From: Toxonevra muliebris
Lineage: Eukaryota > Arthropoda > Insecta > Diptera > Pallopteridae
Length of the DNA: 64,000 nucleotides
Assembly (NCBI GenBank): GCA_963691655.1
Contig: OY829326.1
Coordinates: forward strand, 82,205,235-82,269,234
Direction of reading: 5' to 3'
Numbering within the stretch: position 1 is the first letter of the stretch; each line of letters begins with the position of its first letter. Below are positions 30,695 to 42,823 of this stretch, one piece after another. The notes under the pieces were generated by a model, which saw nothing but the letters and a program-made list of their open reading frames with translations, was not told the origin of the DNA and searched no databases. The position numbers and the translations under genes are program-made.

Positions 30695-32829
30695 CTTATA
30701 TATACATTTATTGAAAAAAATATGCTTTTGATTTTTACAAAATTTCACGTTTTGAAACAGCAATGAAGAAAATGATCTAACAATATATATAAAAGTGAAA
30801 ATCTGTTTGTATGTCCGGTTATACTTCCTGAATGATATAAAAGTATATGCAATACTGCTTTATATCTCTGACCTTACTATTGGCTTGGTAAAACTTTGTA
30901 ATTACAAGTGGGCGGGATACCTCCCATACAAACCTTATGCTTTTTTTAACATATCATTTAAAGTACAGTACTGCAGTTTACTGCGTCCTGCGTGCAAGGA
31001 CGCTGGCTTTCAATACCAGCCTACAGTAAAAATGTTGATGGGGCTAGAAAAAGGGATGTGGCACCTACCATATAACCTGAATATATATTATGGGATATCT
31101 CAAGCACCATTTTTTGTCTGGAAATATTATTTGCCGATACCGAGCTTATACTGAAGTTTCAGATCTGAATTTGTGTTAAAAAGGGCGTGGTACGTCTCAT
31201 GCAATCTTTAAGCCATTTTGAGTATATCTCCGAAACCACATATATTATAGTACTGAGATTTTGTGCAGTTGGTTGACAACGCCATACTCCAGAAAACACG
31301 TGTGTGAAATTTAAAAAGACGGAATGGCACAAAGTTTTGGGTGATATTTTTTGGGTAAGTGGGCACGGCAGCTCTCATACAAACGGTGTATTTGAGGAAC
31401 CAAAGTAAGAAGATGATAAAAGATTTCTTTTCTATAATAACACTAGTTTCCAGCCAAATTTCTTGATAATTTACTTAAATGTGCCAAAACTATTTATCCA
31501 ATCGAATCAAAATGTATAAACGTGAGATGAAAAATTTTAATATCTTTAATTTCATACAATTTTTGTTCAAATCAAGTTCCTAGTTTCCAACATATATTTG
31601 AAATTATGTGGACAAACCTTTTTTTCTCCGATAAAAAAAATTTAACTGGTGATATCTCCAAAACCACACCATAGAATTAAAAATAGAGTTGATTTTCGGA
31701 CTCAGCGATCAATTTTACATAGGAATTGTATATTGGTGTTCATTGCCCAGAAAAAAAAATTATTTTTAAACTAGTGTAATTTGTGGTTTCTAATTTTCAA
31801 TTACAATTCCAATGGTCGTTTGTGTAATGGTGTGTGTTGATTTGAAACTTTTGTTTTCATGGTAAAATAAGTTTTATTTCAAAAAGAAAGGATGATAATG
31901 TTTATATACATACAAACAACAAGTACTAATGACGAAGTAAAGCAAAAATATCGGAAAAACTATGAGAAAATGCATACGGTCTGCAGTACTTCACTCTAGC
32001 ACTTTTTTCTTTTGCATACTAAAAATTAAAAGAAAGAAATTTTCGATAGGCTGAAAGAAAATACGAAGTAAAAAATAGTAGCTAGCACCCTGGAACTTTT
32101 TTTTTATTAAAAAAATAGACATTTTTTTAAATAGGGTTGGCTTAGCTTTTACCGTAAGCTTTATAACATTCAAAACATTTTTAATGTTTTTATTAGTAAA
32201 TTATAATTGGAACAACCGTATTGACTTATTTAAGATTTATGTAGGAGCTTAAAAATGCAATAACCGTGAATAATCTTAATTTGTTTACATTTTATCTGTT
32301 CTTTAAGTTATCAATAATAATAATTTATTTTAAGTAATTTCATCACTAATTACAAATTAAGATTTCATAACAATCAAGCATTTTTCATAAAAAAGGAATA
32401 TTTAAAAAAAGGTACTAAAAACGCGGCAACTCAGCAGCACTGAATCGTGGTGTTATTTGGGCAGAGAGAACAGCGTGGGGTTTTTATGTGGGCAGAGAAC
32501 GCACTCATTAATAAAAATCCAAGTGTGAGTAATCAGCTGATGAAAGACTTTCAGTTCTCTGTATTCTCTGTTCGCAATCTCGACATTACATAATCTCTTG
32601 GAAGATGAAAAAGTCTGTCTCTATGGTCTTAATTCACTTTTAAGGAAAACACGTGTACTTGAGATACTTTATAAATTATTTATTATGTATTTACTATAGT
32701 GCGCGCAAATTATTTATTTTAAGAATTCGAGATAAGTATTAGAAAAATTCAAGTGGAAGTTTAACCGGTCAAGCTAAAGTCGTTCGATCGAATGGTTTCG
32801 GAACATCGTCGCACTGAACTTTGACAGAT
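30695..32829. other. No supported gene; possible old repeat
   Basis: 30783-31390 opens with TATATAAAAGTGAAAATCTG and has the look of a dispersed non-coding repeat, with several CTCATAC/CCCATAC segments, but I cannot bound it. The frames at 30795-31154 and 31991-32173 have no domain. Confidence 0.4.
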
Positions 32830-33041
32830 CGCTCATTTACTAAAAGACTGTCATAAGTCAAAAAACACGATTTTTGAGTTAATGATACAGAATTATTCAA
32901 ATTAATATCTTACATACTCAGCGCGTGAGAACTATAAGATTTCTTCTTTTTTCTGCAAAGTGGGAGTCAATTGAAAACTTTAAATGCGTTTTCTGCAAAA
33001 TCGCGTTTTTTGAGTTATGACAGTCTTTTAGAAAATGAGCG
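32830..33041. mobile_element. Hairpin MITE, 212 bp
   Basis: CGCTCATTTACTAAAAGACT and the inverted AGTCTTTTAGAAAATGAGCG; pairing runs on through GTCATAAGTCAAAAAAC and GTTTTTTGAGTTATGAC, about 45 bases in all. Non-coding. Confidence 0.7.
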
Positions 33042-35406
33042 AGATTGTAAAGTTACCATAGGTAAGTACTTAATAGCAACTTAAAGATTAGTATTTTACA
33101 GGATAAGTATTTAGGTATTGGGTTCAGGGCAAGTATAAATTCATCATTTAGTTTTAGATAATTTGGATACAATATTAGGTAAGTAAAGTTAAGTTTGATA
33201 ATTCATAGAATTTCTTTAATAATAATTCATGTTTAAATATATAAATAAATTCAAGATAAAAAATGCAAAATATAATAGAAATCGCATTGGCTAAGCGAGC
33301 TTAGCCAAAAGAAGATAGTTAATCTATTTCCGCTTTTATTTTTTATGGAAGTTTTGACAGTTTTTCCCCACTGTGCCGAGTTATATCAAGATCTTATGTG
33401 AAAAAGTTTAACGTAAAGGCTTGTTATGGTGTGTGCTGCAGTGCGACGGGATTAGTGTATTTCATGTCACGTAAACCAATTAGGCAGAAAATTCATTCGA
33501 AGCGATAGTTTTAAGGACTTGGTTGTAGCATAGATAAATTTATGTTGTATAAGAAAATCATATCTAAAATTCACCTGAAAATGTCGCGCTCAATTGAAAC
33601 AAAAAGTGGTCAAAATGTACACCAGAATGAAATGTGTTCGAGATTGAACCAAGTTCATAGCAGTTATGTACATATTACTTGATGAACTTATGGAATGAAT
33701 TCAAATTTTTCCAATCTTTTTATGCCAAAGCATTCTTCAAGATCAAATAGTTCACGAATTTTAATAACAAAAGTTTAATTGCACAAATTCGTTTATATTT
33801 TTATTTCCTTTTAACTAGATATTTGCAGTTCTCCTTGTAGGGACAGACTTTATTAGAAAGCATAAAATTCGAATTTTATACTTGAGTGCAACTCAAAAGC
33901 TTTCAAAAAAAGTTTGTAATTTGCAATATTTTTTATTTCTCCTTTTAGAGTTTTTCTTTCTTTCCATGTCAGATTTGAGAGAAAAGTTAAATATGCCAAT
34001 AATAAAGTTATTTTCTGTGTCTAGAGTTTGGATTTTCTACATGTTCACAATAACAAAAAATTCTTCTTCTTCTCAGCCAAATTTCGTGAGCCCAAGATTT
34101 ATTTGTATTCATGGTAAATACATACATACATATTTTGGTAAGTTTTACTTACTTACTTGTGAAGGCGAGCATGCAATAAAGACCATGCTTGTGTGGGCGT
34201 ATGTGTAGAACATATGTATTACCCGGAATATGGGTAAATTTTTTAATTAAATTGAAAATTTTTGGGTAAATATTATGGAATGTCATGAACACTTTATAAA
34301 AATCAATGAATGTTGGTCCTTGCCGTGTGAGCAAGTTGAAAGTGAAGTGCAACTTCAAAAAATTGAAAAAAAAATATAAACCAATTATTTATTGAAATAA
34401 ATCGAAATGACTATTGAAAAGAAAGGTATTAGCTTCATTTTTAAATAATTTTAATGCTCTTAACGCTGTTGTGTACTTTTTATAAAATTCATGTTGTGTC
34501 AATACCATTATTAGTGTTTTCTTCTACATATAATTAAATTTCAGCTAGAGTTTTAGTTGTTTCCCACCTGATCACACAATTGAGATTCTTAATATTAGTC
34601 AACGTATTAAGATTCTTATCTGTTAATATCAGCTGCCCGTTTTTGCCCGTGTCTTATAGACCAAAGCAAGCTCGTTGTTTTTATAAATAGTCGCTATTTG
34701 AATTATTAATTTTCATATTTTGTGAAATTCAATCTTATTCAAATCTTGTTATATTTAAACAACAACCACTGTGCAATGGGACACTCAGGTGTGTCCCTAG
34801 ACAACCACTGCAACATAACCTAACCTAGTGGAAGATACATTGTATTTCTAACTTTTACCAAATAAAATATTTTGTGCTGCACAGTTATTAGTCTCATTTC
34901 TGATTTATTCCTTTTTTGATAAGCAAATATTTGAGCATTAAATGGAACTATTAAAGGTATGCGCACTCATTTGCGAATTTACCCGTCCGAATTCTCACCA
35001 TTTTCGATGCGTCAAAGAAGCTCATTTCGAAAACGAAGAGGGCGCACACTGTTGCGATTTCTTCGCAACAGATGACTTCCATTTTATTCATTTGTGTGAC
35101 AAATTAAAAACAACAAGGAAAAGTCCTCGTCTGTTGAAGAGCTGGCGCCACTTTTTCTTGCTTTGGAAGATGAAGATAAGGGGATTCTTAAAGTATTGAA
35201 TTGAAAGTGGCTATAATTATATAAATTTTTTACGGCAGCACGAAAAAAATTAATGAAGTGTTTCGACGGGATTTTGGATTTAATTGCTCCTAACGTTCAG
35301 AAAGCCTACGCATATTCACTAAAATGTATTGGGTCAGAAGAGCATGCCCATGCATTAAGGTAAAAAATTAAGCAAATGTGTAGTTCAAGATATAAAAAAC
35401 AGATAT
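33042..35406. other. No supported gene; one perfect palindrome
   Basis: A 22-base inverted repeat TTGGCTAAG-CGAG-CTTAGCCAA lies at 33287-33308. An open stretch at 34942-35199 followed in another frame by ARKKLMKCFDGILDLIAPNV (about 35235-35300) looks mildly coding, possibly a broken unknown gene or transposon. No family recognised. Confidence 0.4.
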
Positions 35407-35532
35407 TCAGCCCTGTTCTAAAGATTCCCAATATGAAATTCCAGGGAAAATTTGTTCCTTTGCTATATTTTTCTATAGGAATATGGGAAAAATAAGCAAA
35501 TTTCATTTTGGGAATATTTAGAATAGGGCTGA
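35407..35532. mobile_element. Hairpin MITE, 126 bp
   Basis: TCAGCCCTGTTCTAAAGATT and inverted AATATTTAGAATAGGGCTGA pair, continuing to CCCAATATGAAATT/ AATTTCATTTTGGG. Almost the whole element is arm. It lies 21 bases before the next MITE. Confidence 0.65.
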
Positions 35533-35553
35533 TTTATTTCTTAACATTGTTAT

Positions 35554-36586
35554 CACGGTTGCCACTTAATCATTTTATTTTGTACCAATATTTACAAAAA
35601 AATGTACCAAATGGGTGGAAAATGTACCAATATAATAAAAAACATTAAATGTTATTTATTAAGGATGTAGTCTGGTGTTCGAGTTTCAAAAAATCAATTA
35701 TTTTTTAAATGTATTTCGAACGTACAATATATTGAAAGTATACTGTAAAAACTCAAAATATTAACGAAGTTATAGCTCAAAGTCGAGAGCGCCTGTTGTT
35801 AAAACTTAAAAAGTGTTTTTCTCAAAACAACGTTTTTTTGACCGGCTCAGGAACAGCACTGATTGGGCTGAATTTTTAATATGTTATTTTACACGCCAAT
35901 GGCTCTCGTAGGTAGTAGAATTATTCATTTTTAATCATTATTTCCTATTTTTTACAACGATTTTCCACAAAAAACAACGCGATTTAAAAAAAAAAAAAAT
36001 TTGGAAGTCTGCCATTTTGTTATTTTTTAATCCAAATGTTTAAATCTACTACCTGCAAGAATGACAAATCTACAGAACAATAATCTAGCTAAATTTTTTA
36101 TTTTAGAAGACTTCAAGTACTGTAATCACCCGAGCCAGCCACACACCTTTTTTTAGTTGCCCACTTTGGACGTAAAAAACACTACAGTTTAAGATGTCAA
36201 TAATAACATTTAAAAAAAATGAAATTCCCTAATAAATAACCTTAAAAATTAGGCCGGAACACCAGACTATATCCTTAATAAAAAGTAACACACTCGATAT
36301 ATATATTTTGTATTTTAAAAATAGTTTTTAGCCGACTAGATTTAATGAGACTCTTAACGTCCGACACACAATTCTTTTGAAAGCATTATATATTATACAT
36401 ATTTAAATTTAATCTTTTTCAACAAAAAATATTTTGAACATAAGTTTACAATTCTTAATTATTATAAAAGCTAACTTTGCCTACAGAATGTACCAAATTT
36501 TAAAAACATGTACCAATGTACCAAACGCAGAAAAATAGAAAAAAATGTACCAGTTTTGGTAGAATTGTGCCAAAGTTGCAACCGTG
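35554..36586. mobile_element. hAT MITE with 8-bp duplication
   Basis: Ends CACGGTTGCCACTT and AAGTTGCAACCGTG are inverted; the 8-bp direct duplication ATTGTTAT flanks it exactly (35546-35553, 36587-36594). The duplication fits the hAT pattern (T at position 2, A at 7). The sub-terminal motif ATGTACCAA is repeated near both ends (35586, 35610, 36490, 36510, 36519). Interrupted by another MITE. 1033 bp in total, about 420 bp without the insert. Confidence 0.8.
35663..36274. mobile_element. MITE nested in the hAT MITE
   Basis: Inverted ends GGATGTAGTCTGGTGTTC and GGAACACCAGACTATATCC, with TTAA on both outer sides (35659-35662, 36275-36278). TTAA may be a duplicated target (piggyBac type), or TA plus shared bases. 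612 bp, no coding. Confidence 0.7.
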
Positions 36587-36699
36587 ATTGTTATAAACAT
36601 ACATATTAGAGACCTGCACAAGTGAGTGCAGCATTGTACGAGTACACGTATAAATACGCATTTGACGAATACAACGATGTCTTCATGTACTCGCATAAT

Positions 36700-38088
36700 C
36701 AGTGTGGCCAACTCAGTGCTTTTCCCGCTAAATTTAGTGCTTTTTGAAAATTAAAACGCGGAAAAAAAGTTATTTTGTGGTCATCGTGTTTCTTAACGCG
36801 TTTTATCAATTTAAAAGACACTAAATGCTCCGCTAAATAATCCATTTCCTGAATAATCCTAACAACATTTTTTATCGAAACAATGCGCAATGAACTTATT
36901 CAAAACCAAAGTTCGTAACAGTAAGTCACTCAATTCAATAAATTCTTAACTTCATATAAAATATGGATTAAAACCCGAAAATTCATTTTGTAAAAACTAC
37001 AAAATACCTGATGGCGTAAATAATGCTTCTGAATTCTGACTAAAGAGTGTGTTATGGCCAGAAGAAGCTGATAGTAATGAAAAGAATATAGACTTCGACG
37101 TCGATATGTGATTTAAAAATATTCATGTATATAAAATTATTACTCGGCACATTTTTTGTGATCAAAGTGTATAAAATACTCTTTTACCATTATCTTATTT
37201 TAGTTTTTCTTGATATTGTATTAATTAGAAATGCTGTGAATTAAAAAACTTTAAAAATACATGTATTTAGGTTATTTTCTTATTAATACGAAAATTCGTA
37301 ATAGCAAGGGACCAGCAATTTTTTCGATTTAACCCTTTCTCCTCCAAGTTTTTCCTCAAAATCTGGCTGAGTTTCTTCAACTTTTTATGCAAATATTAAA
37401 ATAAATTTTAAAAAATAATATGTCCAGGACTCTTAATCCTTACAGTTATCTTTAAGTTTTCCAATGGGGCATAGTGTCTGCTATATCCTTTGTAACCAGA
37501 AATTATAGCAAATCCAATTTACGGTGATGACACTGCATGTATACCATCCACTCATTGACTGCACGCATCCGTATTTTAAAGAAAACTCAAATAAAATGGA
37601 AACCATATCTCATTGTTGGGATATAAAATCCCAGGGTTAACGAAGTTAAAATAAGAAAAATACGAATTAACGGTTTTGTAATTTAAGAAGGCTCTTCTCG
37701 CGTATCGTGTCAAAAACACAAAAAATTCCATAACAAAAGTGAACGTAGCCATCTACAATGATTGGTTTTTTTTTCGAATCATAGTTCCATAGAAATTTGC
37801 TTTGCATTACGAATTATAAGAGGATGTCTACAACCAATTTCAATTTAGCGAGGGGATCAAAATGTGTAGAATTTTTGCGAATGAAGGCAATTTTTTCAAA
37901 GGACCAGCAGTTTGTTATGAATTATTGAGATTTTCGAATTAACGGGGTACGAATTATTGCGATTGTATTGTATATAAAAAAATGTGTGTTTAACACTTTT
38001 ATAAGGAAAAATTTAGCGCTCTTTTAAAGAAAATACGCGTTTTTTCATCATTTTAGCGGATTTTCAAAAACAAAAGTTGGCCTCACTG
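36700..38088 (+). mobile_element. hAT-like CAGTGTGGCC family, copy 3, both ends intact
   Basis: CAGTGTGGCCAACT at the left and AGTTGGCCTCACTG at the right, flanked by the exact 8-bp duplication CGCATAAT (36692-36699 and 38089-38096). Compared with the 634-bp copy at 51587 it has an extra block of about 680 bp (37292-37972) after TTAATACG, which is probably a further insertion. No transposase coding, so non-autonomous. The 8-bp duplication and CAG start favour hAT; P elements also make 8-bp duplications. Confidence 0.85.
37292..37972. mobile_element. Probable insertion inside hAT-like copy 3
   Basis: Absent from the copy at 51587 at the matching point. Its ends show loose inverted similarity (AAATTCGTAATAGCAAGGGACC at the left spread over 22 bases; GGGGTACGAATTATTGCG at the right), and an inner GACCAGCAATTTTTT/AGGACCAGCAGTTTG pair. 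Non-coding. Confidence 0.45.
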
Positions 38089-38402
38089 CGCATAATCGTC
38101 TACGCATTTACGAGTAGTAATCGGCAGTGTGGCCAACTTTTGTTTTTCAAAATCCGCTAAAATGAAGAATAAAACGCTTATTTTTTTTAAAAAATCGCTA
38201 AATTTTTTCTCTAGTAAAGTGTCATACAAAAAATAATGGAAAAAAGTATTTTATATACTTTGATTACAAAAAAATATACAGAGTAATAATTTATAACTAT
38301 AAGTACATATTTATACATAAATATTTTTAAGTCTCATATCGATGTCGAAGTTTATATTCTCTTCATTACTATCAGCTTCTTCTGGCCATAACACACTCTT
38401 TA

Positions 38403-39676
38403 CAGGGTGACATTTGTAAAGTGACGCAAGTTTAATACTCTGCAGCAAGCTTTGCCATTTACCGTTACTTTAATTTAAAAAGCAAAATCATTCATCATTG
38501 GCTTTGCTTTTAATTTCATTTGAATTTTTGTTACAACATTTTGAAATTTCCATAAAAATGGACAAGGAAAATATTCGTCGTGAAATTATGAAATTTCATT
38601 TGGCAAATTATAGTAGCCGTCAAATTGCAAAGGCTTTAAATTTGTCAAGTCGTACGGTAGACCGAGCTATTCGATATAATGAAACTGGGGGTTTTGGAGA
38701 TAGAGACCGGGGAAAATTTTCAACAGTTGCCACTACTGGTTTAACAGAAAAAATTCGTAAAGGAATCAAGCGAAATCCAAGGCGCTCAATGAGAAAAATC
38801 GCTAAGTAAGTGGGAGTAAACCGTGAAACAGTGCGAATCATTGCAAAATCAAAGCTTAATCTTAAGCCGTACAAGCTCCGAAAAGCTCAAGATCTGACAC
38901 AAAAAAAGAAAGATTTGCGACTGCAAAGATGCAAGGCGTTGCTACGCTCCTCCGTGTTAAAAAATGTTGAAAATATCTTGTTTACAGATGAAAAAATTTT
39001 CACGGTTGAACAACATTTCAATGCGTAAAATGACCGAATGTGGCTAACATCATCATCGCAGCAAAATAGGACTGTTGGCCGAGTTCAAAAGCCAGCTTCC
39101 GTTATGGTATGGGCTGGAGTTTCCGCTAATGCCAGAACCCCTCTAATATTTGTTGAAGAGGGTGTTAAAATTGACCAGGTTGTTTATCGGAGCATTTTAA
39201 ATGAACATGTTCTTCCCTGGGCCCAAGATATATTTGGAAATGAAAACTGGACTTTCCAGTAAGATTCTGCACCTTCCCACATGGCAAAATTGACGCAAAC
39301 ATGGATAAAAGAAAATTTTTCTGGATTCATAACATCTCAAGAATGGCCACCATACTCCCCAGACTTGAATCCAATGGACTACTCTACTTGGAGTATTTTA
39401 GAGAGTAAGGCTTGTGCATCTCAACACCACAGTCTGGAGTCGCTGACAAATTTATTAGAGAAAGCCTGGACTGAAATTGATCAGGAAGTCCTGCGGCGAA
39501 CAGTTTCCGGATCGATTGAAGGCATGTGTACAGGCTAAAGGTTATATTGAATGAGGTGGGGTTCAAATGAATGCTTATATATTCAGCAATGTTAACACTT
39601 AATTGTACTTAATGGAAGTACGTCCTTTTGAAAATAACTGCTGAAATGTGTGCGTCACTTTACGATTGTCACCCTG
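38403..39676 (+). mobile_element. maT (DD37D) element, full length
   Basis: Ends CAGGGTGAC and GTCACCCTG, with short inverted ends that include GTAAAGTGACGCA / TGCGTCACTTTAC, and TA on each side (38401-38402; 39677-39678, followed by one extra TA). 1274 bp, a normal size for the group, and the youngest insertion in this nest because it interrupts hAT-like copy 4. Confidence 0.85.
38558..39538 (+). pseudogene. maT-type transposase, one frame with three stops
   Basis: Starts MDKENIRREIMKFHLANYSS. The first helix-turn-helix (SRQIAKALNLSSRTVDRAI) is followed by a second (RKIAK, then VGVNRETVRII). Catalytic residues: D in ILFTDEKIF, D in the DSAPSH motif, and D in SPDLNPMDYSTW, 37 residues after the second, so DD37D, the maT signature. 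The rest ends VLRRTVSGSIEGMCTG at TAA 39536-39538. The whole 327-codon frame is uninterrupted by indels, but has TAA at 38807-38809, 39026-39028 and 39260-39262. All three fall where glutamine is expected, so single C-to-T changes of CAA explain them. It would not make a working enzyme as read. Confidence 0.88.
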
Positions 39677-40155
39677 TATAGTCTGAATTCAAAAGCATTA
39701 AACACACTAGTGCATTAAACACAAGTTATGAATAATTTTTAGTAAAGTTAATAGAAAATTAAATTTCTATCTTATGTTTTCAAAACATAAGCTTATCCAA
39801 GCTCATTAACTAATTTAATAAACTATCTCATCATTTAATAATTAATGGATTAATTATATAGTATAAGAAATACGCAACAGTTAAAATTTGACCTGTTTTC
39901 ACTAAATGGATTTCGTGTTTTAATCCATTTTTTTTATATGAACTAAAGAATTTATTTAATTGATTTGGTTTTAAATAAGTTCATTGCTCATTGTTGCGGT
40001 AAAAAAATTTGTTAGGATTATTCAGGAAAGAGATTATTTAGCGGAGCATTTACTGTCTTTTACATTAAAAAAAACGCTAGCGGTCACCTTTTTCCGCGTT
40101 TCGAATTTCAAAAAGTACTAAATTTAGCGGGAAAAGCGCTGAGTTGGCCACGCTG

Positions 40156-40404
40156 GAAATCGGCATCGTAGTTTCGTATGGTTGTTAATCGGCATCGTCA
40201 TAGGAAATTTTCAAACTTATACAAACGAAGTGTTTTTTTTTTTTTCATTTGCATTGAAAGTTAGTTAAGCAGTTGGTCCAAATAGATTCCATACAAATTC
40301 TTAACTGAAGAAAATGAACAGATTTTTCATATGCATTTAAGAATTATTTTCTTTTGCAAATTGTTTTTTTAATTGAAGAAAAAAAAAAATATTATTGATC
40401 TTAA
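40156..40404. other. No gene seen
   Basis: AT-rich spacer between two mobile elements. Confidence 0.5.
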
Positions 40405-40868
40405 CCCTCTAGTTCCCAAGCCCGCCTCTAGACGGCCTTCACCAAAAGGGATAGAATTGCCATCAAAACAATTTGCTTCTGTTGCTACATTTTAATATAT
40501 CGTTTGGGGAATTTCCCAAGCTTTAAAAAAATGCATCTGTTATGAGCTATGATGCATATTACAGAAGTTAGCGACAGTGAAAGTCAAAAATTTGTGAAAA
40601 ATAGGAAAATTAATTATTATTATTCCCGTCTATTATCCAGATAAACTAGCTATGGATAGCTGAGAATTTGAATTTTTATTTAAAATATTTAATTACTTAA
40701 AACAAATTGATCAAAATCTCATTTAACAATTTAGGCGCTCAAACTTTCCCACTTCATAAAACCACGCCCATTAGTTTCTTTTGGATTTTTAAATCAGTTT
40801 ATGATTTTTACGCCAATATTAATCAATTCCGAGTTTTTTTATCAATCAAAAATTTGGGAACTAGAGGG
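40405..40868. mobile_element. piggyBac-type MITE
   Basis: Flanked by TTAA (40401-40404 and 40869-40872). Ends CCCTCTAGTTCCCAA and the exact inverse TTGGGAACTAGAGGG. TTAA plus a CCC start is the piggyBac superfamily pattern. 464 bp, non-coding. A piggyBac transposase remnant occurs at 26.2 kb, but the two cannot be linked from sequence here. Confidence 0.8.
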
Positions 40869-40872
40869 TTAA

Positions 40873-41290
40873 TGCAAACACTAAAATAAGAAATAATTTA
40901 TTTATTCACAAAAGTTAAATCGATTTGAAAAAAGTACATTTTATTAATTTTAATGTGAATGCAAAAATAGTCAAATAATTAATTTATTGATGAAATTTAA
41001 TTTAAATAAAAACAATTGTACTATTTTTGCACTATTTTTCAATTTGATATTTTCCTACACACAATATAGAGCACGCAAGCATCTGTATGCAAAATTGAAT
41101 TGGAAGTTACGGTACTCCTCATCTCAGGGTGCGATATGATCTGAGTGCCATTGCGCGTAAACATTAATATGCAACCATTCCAAAAGTAAATGTTATTTTC
41201 TTACTATGAATCTTTAGCTCTACCATTTGCACTATATCGTGAATAGGACTAATGTTTTCGTTCTTAAGAAAATATTGTTTTTTTTTTGTA
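40873..41290. other. No supported gene
   Basis: AT-rich with chance frames only. Confidence 0.5.
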
Positions 41291-41673
41291 AATTATATTT
41301 TTAAATAGCTTTTTCATGGCAATATTGGGCATACATCCTCGGTTTTATGCAATTAGTGTACATAACTGGGGATTGTATATAGGCGTTCTTCTGGGTTCTT
41401 ATTAAGCGAGATTTCATATAAGCAGGGAACGGAAAACAGGCATAATAAAATTTTCTATCTATAGTTAGCATTGATTTTGAAATTTCAAATTTTCGTATTT
41501 TGACTATGTCGCTTATGAGAAAGAAAAAAATACAAAATATAAAAATATTTGAAAAATCAATTAATACTATAGATATAGATAGAATGTTATTTTGCCATTT
41601 TTTCCGCTCCCTGCATATAAGCATTCCCCAACAGTACACGAAACTGGGTGCTTATAAGCGGAGAATACTATAA
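41291..41673 (-). mobile_element. pogo/Tigger-type MITE end, copy 2
   Basis: The end at 41673, read on the minus strand, gives AGTATTCTCCGCTTATAAGC, matching the end at 20291, including the inner GGGTGCTTATAAGC palindrome and ATGCTTATATGCA. The other boundary is a guess (a related ATATAAGCAGGGAACGG segment lies at 41415). Confidence 0.45.
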
Positions 41674-42418
41674 TAAAGAATTTCGCTCAAATTTTTTTTT
41701 TTTTTTTTTGTTTCCTTGCAAATTTATTCTTGAATTTTTCTTTTCCTCTTGCTGCTCGAGGCCCCCAGAGCTGAGGCGAAATTGTTAATTGTTGTGGAAA
41801 TGCATTTTCTTTACCATTCCGGTTTATTTTTCTCTTTAATTGCATTTGTAATAACAATTATGCTCAAATGCGCTACCACGGTCGACTTTTTATATATTTT
41901 GCGAATTTAGTTTTGTAATTCGTTCAGCTGTTTTGCCACAAAAAATTTCTTGCCGTGTAGAAACAAATATAACAAAAACTTGTGTAACAGTATAATTGTG
42001 GAGTACTGGGTAGTTTTAAGCTTAGCTGTAAGTATTAACGATATTGCATTAGATTTTGCAGAGATTATGAAATAAATAGTTATGTTACAAGCTTCGTACA
42101 AAGAACATTACAATTAACAAATTTGACAGTCTTAACGACGTTTGTCTTAAGGCAATGTCGTCTTGTCTAGATGCAGCTTAACCTAGGAAAACTGTGGATT
42201 GCTTTGTAACATTTCCTCTCTCTCTCTTTCAGAAGTCATAACTCATGCCAGCTAAATGTGTCACACAGTATTGTTTGCAAATTTATTCTCGAAGTGGTGA
42301 TTGAGGGAGCCAATATTCAATCCAAGTTTAATAAACAATTTTCATTTCGTAAAATTTAAATATATTTACGTGAAAATGATTAATTTTAAGTTACATATTT
42401 ACAATACGAAAATGATTA
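41674..42418. other. No supported gene
   Basis: A T-run at 41692-41709, then AT-rich DNA. The minus-strand frame at 41907-42101 has no recognisable domain. Confidence 0.5.
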
Positions 42419-42582
42419 ATTAATTTGAGTTTGGTTTGGAGCTTCATTTTGTTTTTGTGGTTTTTCAGATGGTAAAAATGGAAACTGAACCGACTGAGTT
42501 GAGTTGATGTTACGGCGGCTGGGTGGAGAGATGGGGCTTTCGGTTTGCTTAAATTTGGAAATGTCACTTTGATTCAGTCTAC
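42419..42582 (-). other. Candidate terminal exon, unknown gene
   Basis: Minus strand. After an acceptor-like TTTTGTAG (ending at 42583) the frame reads LNQSDISKFKQTESPISPPS, then a Pro/Gln/Asn-rich tail to SEKPQKQNEAPNQTQIN and TAA. The composition is protein-like and unlike translated AT-rich spacer, but no family is recognised and no upstream exon was found. It might be a host gene's last exon or a transposon fragment. Confidence 0.3.
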
Positions 42583-42823
42583 AAAATTGATAAATGAAGT
42601 GTAACACAAAGTGCCTCAGTATGTAAATAGCTTCAAAAACGTTTTTCAATTATGCAAATTGTATTTGTTGTACTTTTATTCAAAAATGTTTGTTTTAATA
42701 TATACTTTTTCTTCAAAATACACACTAATACATAATATATATACATATAAAATAAACAAAATGGTGCGTAAGCATTTCAAGACTTTCCATGATTTTTTAC
42801 TGAAAAATTATCGAAGCGGTTGA

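Larger units (their letters stand above)
38125..40155 (-). mobile_element. hAT-like CAGTGTGGCC family, copy 4, split by maT
   Basis: Reverse orientation. CAGTGTGGCCAACT at 38125 and GTTGGCCACGCTG ending 40155; flanking 8-mers GTAATCGG (38117-38124) and GAAATCGG (40156-40163) differ at one base. A complete maT element sits in it at a TA that other copies show intact (in the TCTTTAGTCTGAATTC context). It lies 36 bases from copy 3. Confidence 0.85.
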
